Positions 10,441 to 22,745 of a stretch of 64,000 nucleotides of DNA are shown one piece after another. A program made the translations under genes and the position numbers. The notes below the pieces were generated by a model that saw nothing but the letters and a program-made list of their open reading frames with translations, had not been told where the DNA came from and made no database searches. The stretch is from Dendrobium chrysotoxum. Lineage: Eukaryota > Streptophyta > Magnoliopsida > Asparagales > Orchidaceae. The stretch lies in the NCBI GenBank assembly GCA_019925795.1, contig CM034309.1, forward strand, positions 14,936,729-15,000,728, given 5' to 3'. Within the stretch, counting starts at the first letter, position 1. Each line of letters starts with the position of its first letter.

Positions 10441-11419
10441 GGGACTATTTTGGATCATCTTGAAACCTAGCACAAAGATAAATACTAAACATGATATCAG
10501 GTCGGCTAGTAGTCAGGTAAAGTAGAGATCCTATAATTCCTCTATACTTCTTCTGATCAACAGATTTTCCATTAGAATCCTTATGTAACTGAACAGATGA
10601 ACTCAGAGGAGTATTGATTGGCTTGACATTGTCCATTTTATATTTCTTCAAAATGTCCTTAATGTATTTTGATTGATTCAGAAAGGTTCCATCATCCATC
10701 TACCTTATGCTAAACCCCAAAAAGTAAGATAATTCTCCCATCATACTCATCTCAAACTCCTTACTCATTATTTTAGAAAAATTATCACATAAATTTTTAT
10801 CAGAATATCCAAAAAGTATATCATTAATATAGATATGGACAATGAGTAGATCATCTCCTACTTTCTTAAGAAAAAGGATGGTGTCTACGCTCCCCTTAAC
10901 AAACTCTCTTTCTAGTAAGAATGTGCTAAGCCTCTCATACCAAGCTCTGAGTGCCTGTTTCAATCTATATAAGGCCTTTTTTAATTTGAAAACATGATTT
11001 GGATATTAGAAACTCTCAAAACCTTGGGGTTGCTCTACAAAGATATCCTTTTTTATTACCCCATTTAAAAAAGCACTCCTGACATCCATTTGAAACAGCT
11101 TAAATCCCTTATAGCACGTAAAGGCTAGTAGCACTCTAATGGCTTCCAATCTAGCTACTGGGGCAAAGGTCTCCTCAAAATCAATCCCTTCTATTTGATT
11201 ATATCCCTTAGCCACCAATCTTGCCTTGTTCATAACAACCACACCAGAATCATTCATCTTATTCTTAAAGACCCATTTGGTTCCCACTACACTTTGATTC
11301 TTAGGTCTTTCTACTAACTCCCAAACATCATTCCTTACAAATTGATTCAATTCCTCTTGCATAGCTAAGATCCAAAATTCATCAGAAAGGGCTTGATTGA
11401 TGTTGGTGGGTTCAGTCAT
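10441..11419 (-). pseudogene. Copia A reverse transcriptase
   Basis: The conserved RVT_2 order is visible: [50 protein letters not shown], the motif A Asp in [38 protein letters not shown], then IYINDILFG at the catalytic site, and TPLSSSVQLHKD with RGIIGSLLYLTTSRPD at the end. The catalytic YVDD is YIND here (10820-10831): the first Asp of the pair became Asn by a G-to-A change, so the enzyme would be dead. Stops after GFESF (TAA) and after FSIR (TAG) split the frame into three. The enzyme copies element RNA into DNA. Confidence 0.9.
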
Positions 11420-11548
11420 TAAGATAAAGACATAATGGTTTACTTCCTTCCTAAGTCCATGCCTAGTTCTAATACCTTCAAAAGGGTCATTTAAGATCAG
11501 TTCTTTAGGATGACTCGAAGAATATCTCTAATCTCTAGGCAAGGTGTT

Positions 11549-12700
11549 TTAAGGTTTTACCCTTTCCTCTAGATTTACATTTTTAACTACTTGGATAATC
11601 TCTCCTACATCTTCTTCTTCCTCAACTCTAGTCTCCTTAGGATCAGATTCATCAAAAACCATATGAGTTATCTCCTCCACCACCAAAGTCCTCTTATTAA
11701 ACACCCTAAAGAATTTCCCCACACTAGAATAGCCTAAGAACACTCCTTCATCAGATTTAGGGTCAAATTTTCCTAAAGATGATTTCCCATGGTTCAGAAT
11801 GAAAACCTTACAACTAAAGACATAAAGGTGGGACATGTTTGAAGTTCTACCCTTAATGATCTCATAAGGTGTCTTATTTAGATTGGATCTAACATTCACC
11901 TTATTTAGCACAAAATAGGAAGTATTCACCGCTTCAGCGCAAAAGTATTTTGAAAGTGAATACTGAGCAAGCATGGATCTAGCGGCTTCCACTAAGGTCA
12001 TGTTCTCCATTCAGCTACCCCATTCTGCTGAGGGGTCCTAGGAGCTAAAAAGTTGTGGCTAATCCCTTGCTCCACACAGAAGGTTCCAAATCTCACATTC
12101 TTAAACACTCCACCATGATCACTATGGATGGTCAAGATCTCACAACCTAAGTTCTTCTGAATCCAAGTGGAGAAGGATTTAAATTCATCAAATGACTTAG
12201 ACTTATGTGATAGAAATCTAATCCAAGTGAGCCTCGAGTAGTCATCAATAATCATAAATTCGTAGACTTTTCCCCCTAAGCTAGTAGTGCTAATGGGTCC
12301 AAAAAGATCCATATGAAGGACTTCTAAAGGTCTAGAGGTGCTGATGTCCTTAATGGAGTGGAAAGAGGATTGGACTTGCTTCCTTAGTTGACAGGCATCA
12401 CACAGGTGGTCCTTAGTGAACTTAAGCTTGGGAACACCTCTAATTAAGTCCTTTTAGGTGACGCTTCTAAGGGTTTTCATACTGGCATGATATAACCTCC
12501 TATGCTACAGCCAAGACTCATCCGCAGTAATTTTTAAGCAAATTGTAACATCAAATTGAAAGCAGCTTACATCCAGCATGTAGACATTGTTGATCCTTTT
12601 TTCCTGCAAAATAATTTTGTCATTTAAGCTTATAATGCAACAAGTTGTTAGAAACTTTATGTTGTATCCTTTGTCACAGAGTTGACTGATGCCGAGCAAG
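11549..12700 (-). pseudogene. Copia A integrase with GAG-pre-integrase region
   Basis: The zinc-binding part reads YHASMKTL...CDACQLRKQV. The core holds all three catalytic acids: Asp in LHMDLFGP, Asp in TIHSDHGGVF and Glu in QQNGVAE. There are 35 residues between the second Asp and the Glu, so DD35E is intact. A one-base loss right after NGVAE shifts the frame near 12000. The C-terminal part (11549-12010) continues MTLVEAARSMLAQ to the LGYSSVGKFFRVFN block. It inserts the element's DNA into the genome. Confidence 0.87.
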
Positions 12701-12920
12701 TTGTGTTTCAGTCCATCTATAAATAAAATATACCAAAAATAAAATTTTTTGAATCACCAATTATACCTACTCCTACCACCTTCCTGGTGGTGTTGTCTCC
12801 AAGTGTAACCATGCCTCCAGCTCTGGTCTCCAATGAAATGAATTGATTTACATCTCCAGTCATGTGCCTTGAACATCCACTGTCCATGTACTACATACTC
12901 TCTCGAGGCCTTTTGTGAGA
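12680..12920 (-). pseudogene. Copia A aspartic protease
   Basis: The minus strand reads YMDSGCSRHMTGDVNQFISL and then GGMVTLGDNTTRKVVGVG, the usual copia protease. The catalytic DSG codons are 12886-12894 and are intact. It would cut the gag-pol polyprotein. The open frames reported over it are in another phase, because stops break the correct frame. Confidence 0.8.
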
Positions 12921-13309
12921 GCACCCCAATAAAATCATTAAACGTCAGATTAAGGAACCCAAACAAGTTTGGGTTCCTTCTTATGGAAAGAAGAATGCAA
13001 TGCATGTATGCTATGTTGTGAATCTTACAGTTTGGGCCTTCACACCCAATGTGTACTATGGTGAAACGTGCAGGTGTGGAATATATATCCTAGAATGCCA
13101 TAAGAAAAACATCTAATACCAAGAAAAGGGTTAACTAATCTACGTGGGTGATAGTGCCTTTTCCTAGGTTTAAACGAAACTTGCTTTGATGATTTTGAAT
13201 TAAATTCTTTGAGTGATGGAGGTACATAAAATTGTGCAAATGTAGGAGGTGTTTCATTATTCCAATATGCACTAATTTTCACACTTAGAAATTCATTTTC
13301 CTTCTTGAG

Positions 13310-14747
13310 ACTTGCAATTTTAAATTTCAAATGATGCTCACTACTATCTAGATTAGTACATGAGTTTCTAATTTCTTAAATGCAATTTTTAATTCAACAT
13401 GTGATGCTTTTAATGAATCATGCTCAATAATCAAATCAGAATATTTTTATTTAACTCATCAAATTCATCAAGTAGTGACATGTAATTGCTATCAAGAGTA
13501 TAATGATATTTAATCAACACTTCATGCTCTTTTTCTAAATTTACGAATTCTAATTTCAGGCTAGCATGTGTTTTCTTAAGTTTCCTATATGATGAATGAA
13601 TTCTTTTAGAAACTTCAAGTAATTGATCGTAGGTTAGCTCACATACCTCTTCTTGGTCAGACTGACTAAGATGTTCACCAGCCATCAAACACAAGTTTGT
13701 AACATCCTCTTCAGCTTCTGTCTTAGAGGAGTCGGACATAGAATCCACCCAAAAAGTCTTTTGAATCCTTTTCTTATCCTTCTTGAACTTGAGTTTCTCC
13801 TCACCCTACTCCTTGCTTGGGTGAGCCTTAAGTGTAGGACAATCAGCTTTTATATGCCCTGGCTTCCTGCATTCAAAACAAACTGTATCAGAAAAACCTT
13901 TAAAATTTTTGCTACTCTTACCTTTATTCTACTTCTGAAAGTTCTTGTGTTTCTTCCTTAGAAAGCTTTTGAATTGCCTAGTGATCAAGGAAACATCATC
14001 GCTATCAGACTCGGAAGTATGAGTATATGTATTATTAGCCTTCAACGCCACAGTTTTCCCCTTCTTCTTCTCACCTACATCAATTTGTCTTTGGTTCACT
14101 CCTTGCTCGTAAGCAATGAGTGACCCAAGTAAGTTATCAATAGAATAAGTATTCAAATCTTTGAATTCAGTAATTGTAGTTATCTTGGCATCATAGGAAG
14201 AAGGCAAATATCTCAGAATTTTTTTCACTTTTTTATAGTTAGTGAGTTCTCTTCCTAAAGCATGCAGAGAGGTGACAATTTGAGTGAACCTAGTATACAT
14301 TTCTGAAATTGATTCACTATATTTCATGCTAAAAAGTTCATAGTCGGGAAGCAATATATTTAACCTAGACTATTTGACTTCAGATGTACCTTCATAGGTA
14401 ATGCATAATCTATCCCAAATTTCTTTACCAATTGTACAAGTAGAAACACGTATGTAATCCTCACATTTTAATGCACATAAAAAATAGTTCAAGCATTTTA
14501 CATTCAGCTAGGCTAAGTCCCGATCATCAAAAGTCCATTCAGTAAAAGGCAATTCAATTTTAACATTATTAACAAGTCTAAATGGTGCTTCATAGCCATC
14601 TTTAACAAGCATCCATATGTAATAACCTATAGATTTAAGAAAAGTAGACATGCGAGTTTTTTAGAAAACAAAAGGTATGTTGTCAAATAACGGTGGTCGC
14701 GTAATTGAATAACCTTCAGTAGTATTAAGATTACCAAAGTTATCCAT
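13310..14747 (-). pseudogene. Copia A gag with zinc knuckle and coiled coil
   Basis: Starts at ATG 14745-14747 (MDNFGNLNT), 45 bases downstream of the primer site. Core gag: LPDYELFSMKYSESISEMYTRF and LGRELTNYKKVKKILRYLP (UBN2/Retrotran_gag_2 type). A CCHC knuckle follows (CFECRKPGHIKADC, about 13840-13885), then a coiled-coil segment (LEKEHEVLIKYHYTLDSNY, 13431-13748). A TAA soon after the start and several other stops break it. It would form the virus-like particle. Confidence 0.85.
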
Positions 14748-14791
14748 GGATCAAAATTCAAAAGTTTTTAACCTTAATTTTTGAATCCCCC

Positions 14792-14802
14792 TCTGATACC
14801 AC
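14792..14802 (-). other. Copia A primer-binding site
   Basis: Minus-strand TGGTATCAGAG, the usual copia site complementary to the 3' end of initiator tRNA-Met, two bases from the LTR end. Confidence 0.9.
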
Positions 14803-14804
14803 TT

Positions 14805-16622
14805 AAAACTTTGATATGGATGTTAAGCCCTTGTGAACTAGTCTCGAGGCTAACCAAGAGGGGGGTGAATTAGTTATTTTAAAAATTCTGAAGCACAAAC
14901 TAATTTTGAAAAATCTTTTTGAATATTTTAAAATAATGACAATCTCAAGATGATGTGCAGATGTTTAATAATAACAGAATAGTAATTACAATCACATAAT
15001 CATCAATAGAAAAATAATTACGAAAAATAATCAGAAAGAACACACCAAATTTTATAGTGGTTCGGTCAACTTGACCTATGTCCACTCTGCGGAGCCTCCC
15101 CTCTGGGTATTGCACTAACACTAAGTGACTCTCCTTCAACTCCCACAGTAAGGTGAAGAAGCCTATACAAAATCTCCTTTCTACCAACCCGGTGAGGCAA
15201 AGAACCTATACTCCTTTCATTTCCTGCTGAAGCAGGCAGAGAACCTGAACTCCTTTTGCTTCCTCCTAAAGCAGGCAGAGAACCTTGATCTTCTTACAGA
15301 CGATCCTTCTACGGAGAAACCAAGGATAAGAGATGACGACCGGAGAAGATGACTCAGATCCTTGCTTGGAGCAACCTTTGTGAACACCTCACAAACTCCC
15401 CCTCACAAGATCTTCTCTCTCTCCCAAGCTCTCTCTATCCTTCTCAAGTTTCTCACAGGAAAGGATAGTGGCAAAAGATCTTAACGATTGAATGAAAAAG
15501 ATCTTAAATATGAGGGCTTAAAAATTGCCCTAAACCTCAACTAGTCATCAAAGATCATCTTGTACAATCAGTCGATCGTCCTGTACGATCAGTACAAAAT
15601 CACATGAATCAGCCTGGATAATCTAGTTTCTCTAGACGATTAGTAGAAAAAATTTGTTTAGTTCGTCCCCTATAATTTTACGATCGTCCGGGATGATTAA
15701 TATAAATCAAGAATTTCGTCCAGAAGATAGCTCGGGTCGTCCAGGATAACCTATGTTGGACGATCTCAAAATGACTTGATCATCCAGGACGACATCTATA
15801 TCGTCCTGTACGATTAGTTTTAAAATGACAATATCATCCTGCATACATCTCGGGTCATATAGCTAAAAGATGTTGGACGATCTCAAAATGACTTGATCAT
15901 CCGAGCCGATATCTCGATCGTCCCGTATGATTAGCTACAAATTGGAAATATCGTCCAACATTTTTCTTGGATCGTCTAGGTGAAGTGCTTTGGATGGTAG
16001 GGATTTTGCATGTATCATCTAGGATGATATGACAATCGACCAGGATGATATGACAATCAGTCAGGATGACATGATTGTATTAATCAAATATTAATTATTT
16101 TCCTTAATCACTAGACTAATTTTGGCATGATTGTAATGGATCGTCCAGGACGATACACTTATCAGCCGGGATGATCAGACCAAATCTCTGAGAATTTTTG
16201 ATTTGAGCCTATCATCCTATATGATGGTAATCATCCAGGATGATCTGTTTAACCAAACCGACTTAACATGGTCGCCCTAATTAGAATTTCTTTTTTCACT
16301 GGATCATCCAGAACGATATGAATATCGTCCAGGATGATATGAATATCATCTAGGACGATATGAACAAAATTTGAAACAGAAATTTTAACTCACTAAAACT
16401 CTCCCCCTGAGTGTATGTATGCAAGGTTACTTAGCTAGGGGATCAATTACATTATATTTGACTCAAGAAAGAGAAAATCACATTTAAACACAAGCGGACC
16501 TGATCTTGAGTTGGCTTGAATTACATTTGATCTTTTGTACCTGAAATGTTAGCCAATCAAAATAAAACACAAAAATATTTGTTATCATCAAAATTATAAT
16601 CCTTAAATCCAAGTTTGCAACA
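14805..16622 (-). repeat. Copia A 5' LTR
   Basis: Partner of 4963-6740. Ends GCAACA (TGTTGC on the coding strand). Contains the 39-bp repeats (15196-15290), a TATTTAA box at 15504-15510, and a dyad-rich U3 (about 15540-16380). Exact dyads lie at 16140-16154 (perfect) and 16324-16338. This LTR would have driven transcription of the element. Confidence 0.9.
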
Positions 16623-16639
16623 AATGACACCTAATCGTG

Positions 16640-17150
16640 TCCTAAGTATGCTAAAGGGGTCATAGTTTAATGGTTTGGTGGAAATATCTAATAAATTGAT
16701 TTTCATTTGCTACATGATATTATTCTATATCTCTTTTGGCTACATGATCTCTAATGAAATGATATTTGATGTCTATATGCTTAGTAGGGGAGTGTTGAAT
16801 TGGATCTTTAGAAATATATATGGCATTAGTGTTATCACACATGATTGGAATAATCACTATAGATAGTCTTAGGTCAAGGATTTATTTCTTCAACCATAAG
16901 AATTGAGCAATACAATTTTCTACTGCTATGTATTCCGCCTCAGCGGTATATAAGGCTACTGAGTTTTACTTCCTACTGGACCAAAAAACTAACGATTTCC
17001 TTATGAATTGATAGGTTCTAGATTTACTTTTGCTATCTACTCTACACCCTACAAAATATATGTCTGAATATCCAAAATTTCAAATAAAGAGTTATGTCTA
17101 GGTTAACAGATACCTAAGCTTTGGTTGCCCAAAAGGTATCTAAGGATTCT
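16640..17150 (-). pseudogene. Copia B RNase H relic
   Basis: The plus-strand text CATGATCTCTAATGAAATGA...GTGTTATCACACATGATTGG matches, base for base in many places, the copia A RNase H at 10015-10125. Its frame is destroyed by stops and indels. Copia A was inserted just downstream of its end (16623). Confidence 0.75.
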
Positions 17151-18200
17151 CTTAATTGTTATTATATGAGATTCTTTTGGATCAGCTTAGAATTTAGCAT
17201 AAAGGAAAACACTACATATTATATCTGGTATGTTAGCAATCAAATACAAAAGAGATCTTATTATCCCCCTATACTTTTTCTGATCTACTAATTTTTTACT
17301 TGTATCCTTATTTAATTGAATGGTAGAGCTCATTGGTGTATTAATTACTTTAGCATCTTTCATCTCATATTTCCTTAGAATTTTCTTAATGTATTTATTT
17401 TAACCTAGAAAGCTACCATTATCCCTTTTCTTTACACTAAATCAAAGAAAATATATCAATTCTCCCATCATACTCATCTCAAACTCTCTACTCATTATTT
17501 CTAAGAAATCATTGAAAAGATTTTTATTTATTGATCGAAATAGTATATCATCCACATAGATCTGAATAATAAGTAGATCATCTTCTACCTTCTTCAGGAA
17601 TAGGGTGGTATCTATACTAGCCTTAATAAAAGATCTATATAGGAGAAATGTACTAAGCCTTTCATACCATGCCTCAGGTGCTTTCTTTAACCCATATAAA
17701 GCCTTTTTTCAATTTGTACACATGATTGGGAAAGATTGTATTTTTAAATTTAGGTGGTTGTTCTACCTAAACATTATCCTTGATAACCCCATTTAAGAAA
17801 GCACTCTTTACATCCATTTGATACAACATGAAGCCTATAAAACATGCAAAGGATAATAATGCTCTCATAGCTTTTAATCTAGCTACAAGTGCAAAAGTCT
17901 CTCAAATTTAATGCCTTTTGATTTGATTGCACCCCTTAGCTACTAATATGGCCTTATTTCTAACTACTACTCTAGAATAACTCATCTTATCTTTGAATAC
18001 CACTTGGTAACTTACTACACACTAGTCCATAGTTGTGCTAACCAACTCCCATGCATCATTCCTAATAAATTGGTTTAACTCTTCTTATATAGCTAAGATA
18101 TAGAATTCATCATATAAGGCTTAATTTATATTTATGGGTTCTACTATAGAGATGAATGAAGAATGACTTACCTCCTTTCTAAGTCTATTCCTAATTCTGA
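17151..18200 (-). pseudogene. Copia B reverse transcriptase relic
   Basis: The catalytic site is intact here: the minus strand reads LLIIQIYVDDILF, with YVDD at 17547-17558. Upstream, the TCCATTTGATACAACATGAAG stretch near 17812 corresponds to the [12 protein letters not shown] region of copia A. Many indels break the frame. Confidence 0.75.
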
Positions 18201-18239
18201 CTCCTATAAATAGATCTCTTAAGATGAGCTCCTCAAGAA

Positions 18240-19440
18240 GACTAGATGAGTATCTCCATTCTCTAGGCAATGACTCCTACGGTTCTTCTCTATCTCCTAG
18301 GCTAATAAATTTTACTCCTTAGGTAACCTCTACCTATTCTTCTTCTTCTTCTTACTTAGGATCACCAAATTTATCATATTCATCAAATATAATATGGGTG
18401 GACTCCTCTATAGCTAAGGTCCTCTTATTAAAGATCTTATAGGCTTCACCTACAAAGAAACAACCTAAGAAGACTCCTTCATCCAACTTAGGATCAAACT
18501 TTTTTGAGGAGATTTTTTATTAGTAAGGATAAAGCATTTACCAGCAACCAAATATATAAAGATGTGAAAGATTGGGTGTCCTATCCTTTAGAAGATCATA
18601 AGGCAATCAGTATTCACTCTTTCTGCCCAAAAATATCTTGGGAGAGAGTATTCAGTTACATAAGTCTAACAGCTTCCACTAGTTTTTTATTCTTTCTTTC
18701 AGCTATCCCACTCTATTATGAGGTCCTAGGGGCAAAAAGGTTATGTTCAATTCCTAACTCCTTGCATAAAGATTCAAACTTATCATTATCAAATTTTCCA
18801 CCATGATCACTATGAATAGTAGAAATCTCAAATACTAATTTTCTTTGAATCCAGGTGAACATTCTAAACTCCTCAAATAATTCACTTTTACGAGATAAAA
18901 ATCTAACCTTGGTGAATCTTGAATAATCATTAACAATCACATACCCAAAAGTTTTTCCACCTAAGCTTGCTATACTAATAGGACCAAACAAGTCCATATA
19001 TAATATTTTTAGTAGTTAAATGGTGGTAATGTCCTTAATGGAATGAAAAGAAGATTGAATTTGTTTTTCTAATTGACAAGAATCTCATAGGTGGTCCTTA
19101 GAAAAATTTAACTTGGGTGCACCTCTAATTATGTCTTTTTTGAGTTATTTTCCTAAGGGTTTTCATACATACATGACATAGTCACGTATACCATAGCCAA
19201 GATTTATCAAAAATAGTTTTCAAATATAAAGAATTTGAATTATCAATACAAGTCAAGTCAAGCATGTAAATGTTATTCATTCTCTTTTCTTCTAAAATGA
19301 ATTTTCAATTCAAACTAATTATGCATCTTGTAGATAGAAACTTTATATCGAAGTTCTTGTCATAGAGCTGACTAGTAATGAGCAAGTTATATTTTAATCC
19401 ATCTACTAACAACACATTTTTAATAATAAAATTTTTTGTG
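18240..19440 (-). pseudogene. Copia B integrase relic
   Basis: The readable part (18716-18997) has MDLFGPISIASLGGKTFGYV, DYSRF and STIHSDHGGKFDNDKF, giving the first two catalytic Asp residues, then EHNLFAPRTS. A frameshift follows before the NGVAE block. Homologous to copia A 11998-12312. Confidence 0.8.
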
Positions 19441-19620
19441 TTACCAATCATACTTGAACCCACCATTTTCTTGGTGTGTTATCTCCCAATGTTACCTTCC
19501 CTCTTACCCTTGCTTTTAGCGTGATTAATTATTTTAAATCTCCAGTCATGTGTCATGAGCATCTATTATCTAGATACCACATGCTTTCACTAGGCCATTT
19601 ATGAGAGAATCCCTATAATG
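19441..19620 (-). pseudogene. Copia B protease relic
   Basis: Minus strand: YLDNRCS, stop, HMTGDLK. The catalytic Asp codon (19568-19570) remains, but DSG has become DNR and an Arg codon became a stop. Both new states fit C-to-T or G-to-A changes. Confidence 0.65.
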
Positions 19621-19889
19621 TTAATCAAAATGTTAGATTTGGAAACCCAAGTGAGTTTGGGCTCCCCCTCATGCCTTTTGGAATAAATGACATGCTTGTT
19701 ATGCTATAATGCAATTGATGTAGGCCTCAACACAAGATGTGGTCTACAGTGTATAGTACAAGTGTGGGCTATATGTCCTACCATGCCACAAGAATTACAC
19801 TTTACACCTGGAAATAGATTTACTAACCTATATAAGTGGTAATGCCTCCTTTTAGGGATATAAGATGCATGCTATGTTTTGGACTTATA

Positions 19890-21407
19890 ACATTATGCTA
19901 GTGTAGGTGGTGCTTTATTATTTTCAAGTGCATGAATTTTCTCTTTCAAAAACTCATTTGCCTTCTCATAGCTGTCAACTTCACATTTCAATGAATACTC
20001 AATAAGGTCTAGTTCTATTGTAAGTATTTCTAATTTCTTAAATACATTCTCTAGCTCAACATGCTTGTTTTTCAAGGATTTATGAGACATATTTAATTTA
20101 AGATGCTTCTTATTTAGTTCATCATATTCATCAAGTAAATAAGCATGCTCTTTATCACATGAAATATGCTCAGTACTAAGACTATCATGCTCCTTTTCTA
20201 ATTCAAAAAAAAAATTCAAATTTAAACTAGCATGCAATTTCTTTAATTTCTTATATTACTCATGCACTTTTTTAGAAATAACAAGCAACTCATTATAGGT
20301 AAGTTCACATACCTCTTCTTGGTTAGAGTTAATAATAGAGTTATTAGCCAATAAACACAGATTCATTATCTCCTCCTCAAGTTTGTGTTCTGAAGACTCT
20401 AAAGCTGAGTTTGCTTAGAAAGCCTTTTATGTCTTTTGGTTTCCCTTTTTGAAATTTGACTTTTCTTCGCCCTTCTCCTTGGTAGGATGAGTTTTTTAGA
20501 TTAGGGCAATCTGATCTTAAGTGTCTTAGATTCTTGCATTCAAAATAGATTACTTCATATGAGCTTTTGTTAAATTTATTTCCTTTACCTTTGCCCTTTC
20601 AAAATGTCACTTCTATTTTTTGCTTCAAGAAGCTTTTGAATTGCCTCATCATAAGGGTTGTATCACCATTGTCATCAAAATTTGAGTTACCACTATTTGA
20701 GTCATCGTCCTTCAGTGCCACAGTCATCTCCTTTCTTTCTCATATATCCTACATTCTTTGGCTTAAATTTTGTTCATACATAGTTGGTGAGCCGAGCAGG
20801 TTATCAATTGAATAAACATTCAGATCTTTCGATTCACATATAGTAGTAACTTTTGCATCAAAACTATTAGGCAAGTAATGAAGTATTTTATTTACTTTTA
20901 CAAAGTTTAATAGTTCTCTGCCTAAAACATATAGGGATGTCATTATCTAAGTAAATCTAGTGTACATGTCAAAGATAGTTTCATTAGATTTCATATGAAA
21001 TAGTTTGTAATCATGAAGCAAAATATTTAAACAAGACAATTTGACTTCATTAGTACCCTCGTAAAATAACCTAACCCAGACTTCCTTTCTAGTAGTACAT
21101 GTAGAGAATCTCATATAGTCTTCTGATTTAAGTACATTAAAAAATAGTTTAAGCATTTAACATTAAATTATGCATGATCTTTATCCTCATTGCTCCATTC
21201 AATCAAAGGTGTTTCAATTTTAATGCCATTCATAAATCTAAATGGTGCAGAATAATCTTCTTGTATCATATGCCACATGTGAAAGTCAATCGATTGTAAA
21301 AGTATAGACATACAATTTTTTTGAAAATCAAAGATAATTTGATCAAATCAAGGTCGATGGGTTATTGAATAACCCTCCACAGTATTTCTTCTCCCAAGGT
21401 GTGACAT
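19890..21407 (-). pseudogene. Copia B gag relic
   Basis: ATG at 21405-21407 (MSHLGRRNTVEGYSITHRP). Fragments follow in different frames: VRLFYEGTNEVKLSCLNILL and LHDYKLFHMKSNETIFDMYTRF (20947-21156), then LGRELLNFVKVNKILHYLP (20749-20943), and a coiled coil (19893-20237). The zinc knuckle near 20520-20560 reads IYFECKNLRHLRSDC, so its first Cys has become Tyr. Confidence 0.8.
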
Positions 21408-21452
21408 AGATTTTTTTCTCAAGGTTTTTTAAAATATTAATTATGAGACCCT

Positions 21453-21463
21453 CTCTGATACCA
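21453..21463 (-). other. Copia B primer-binding site
   Basis: Minus-strand TGGTATCAGAG next to the LTR that starts at 21466. Same tRNA-Met type as copia A. Confidence 0.88.
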
Positions 21464-21465
21464 AT

Positions 21466-22520
21466 TGAAAGTTCAGTTTGGATTATTAGACCGACATAAA
21501 CTACAAATGCACAACAAGAGGGGGGTGAATTGATATTTAAAAAATTCACTTTGAAAATTATCCTTTTGAAAATATTTTGATTTAACAACAATGTAATAAC
21601 ACCAATTTAAGTAAAACTTTATTTTTTATTTTAAACAACACTTGTAAAGAAGAAAATGTTTTTTCGATTTTGATTTTTATTTTTTTGTGTTTAAACACAA
21701 AATATTCTATTCATGCAAAATAAAGAACTCAAGATCACAAATTTGCAATAAGTAAAATGCAAGAAGTAAAATGTGGAAAAGTAAAGGTAAAATTCAAGAA
21801 CAAACACTCTAGAATTTTATTGTGGTTCGGTCAATCTTGGTTATGTCACAAATTTACAAATTCTTATTTTTCAAGTTTAGCCGACTTTATTCATACAATA
21901 CGATTGTGGATCGTACAGTACGATTAGTTTAAAATCCTATTTCATTCAGTATGAAGAATAGTCCCAGTACAATATGTTCAAATCTTGTATACTAATCGTA
22001 CAGTATGATACTTGGATCCTAAGGTATGATTAGTATATTCTTCTCAAATCATATAGGATGATTACTAGGGCGATCAAATATTGTCTCTATGAATCATCCA
22101 ATATGATCGGAATCGTACAGTATGATTAGTTCAATAAATCAAGGTTCATCCTAGATGATCCCTAGGATGATCAAATTTATTCTATGCCAATCGCCTAGTA
22201 TGATCCACATCGTACATTATAATCTGACATATTAATTATATCTTGATTTAATTAACTAATTATGGGGATTAGTTTAGGTAATAATTTAAGTATAGTACAT
22301 AATAAAAGTGTTTGTACATTATGATCAGTTCATAATTTAAAAATTAAAATACTTACCTAAATTTGATTGGTAGCTAAGATTTTTATTTTAAACTAATTGT
22401 CCTATGCAATCTAGTTTGAATAGTTAAAAAATATTAATTACTCATTTAGACATTTTAATTGATTTTTTGAATTATAGATCATATAGTACAGTGTAGTTCA
22501 TACTGTGTGAACTTCAGAAA
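21466..22520 (-). repeat. Copia B 5' LTR, cut by a CACTA terminus
   Basis: Starts TGAAAGTTCAG. U3 carries the GTAC form of the dyad: ATCGTACAGTACGAT at 21910-21924 (perfect), and the one-base variants at 21995-22009 and 22112-22126. Alignment with the 3' LTR (169-674) stops at 22520, where CACTACAGGAAAG begins. The remaining LTR bases (about 300) are not in the window. Confidence 0.8.
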
Positions 22521-22745
22521 CACTACAGGAAAGTTACCTATTTGCGATAGACTTTATAACTGTTTATTTTTTGTGAAAAATGGTGAAAAATTTGCCATAG
22601 TATTTTTTGTTAATTTTTTTGCGTCAGAATTGCTACCACAAATTTGTGGTGGAATTTGCTTTCGCAAATATGTCGTAAGGTGAGTTATAACATAAATAAA
22701 ACAATGCTTTATATTATATTTTGTCTCCACGGCAGAGTGGAGAAA
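22521..22745 (+). mobile_element. CACTA transposon terminus (fragment)
   Basis: Begins CACTACAGGAAAGTTACC, the family-typical terminal inverted repeat of CACTA (En/Spm) elements. Short subterminal words follow (TTTGCGATAG, TTTGCCATAG, TTTCGCAAATATG). It lies in the copia B LTR and passes without an obvious end into gypsy 1 pol sequence at about 22745. The matching other terminus is not seen in the window. Confidence 0.6.

Larger units (their letters stand above)
4963..16622 (-). mobile_element. Copia A: full-length Ty1/copia retrotransposon with accessory ORF
   Basis: An 11.66-kb element with two LTRs (4963-6740 and 14805-16622), a primer site against the 5' LTR, a polypurine tract against the 3' LTR, and gag-protease-integrase-RT-RNase H in copia order, all on the minus strand. 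A further ORF lies between pol and the 3' LTR. The flanking 5-mers (CAATA left, AATGA right) are not identical, so the target duplication is decayed or the ends are altered. Every coding part has stops or frameshifts, so the element cannot move by itself. Confidence 0.9.
169..22520 (-). mobile_element. Copia B: old Ty1/copia element, interrupted by several later insertions
   Basis: Two LTR pieces that match each other (169-674 and about 22305-22520) frame a minus-strand element. Reading right to left it has the 5' LTR, a tRNA-Met-type primer site, gag, protease, integrase, RT, RNase H, an accessory-ORF relic, polypurine tracts and the 3' LTR. Inserted in it are copia A, a solo LTR and an LTR fragment. 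It is more decayed than copia A: no domain stays in one open frame for long. The long gag with a coiled coil and the accessory ORF after pol resemble the SIRE/Maximus group, but that placement is an inference. Confidence 0.75.

Noticed and set aside
14792..14802. tRNA gene
   Set aside because: Only the 11-base primer-binding site is present; there is no cloverleaf.
4958..16627. 5-bp target duplication of copia A
   Set aside because: CAATA and AATGA are not identical, so I do not claim one.
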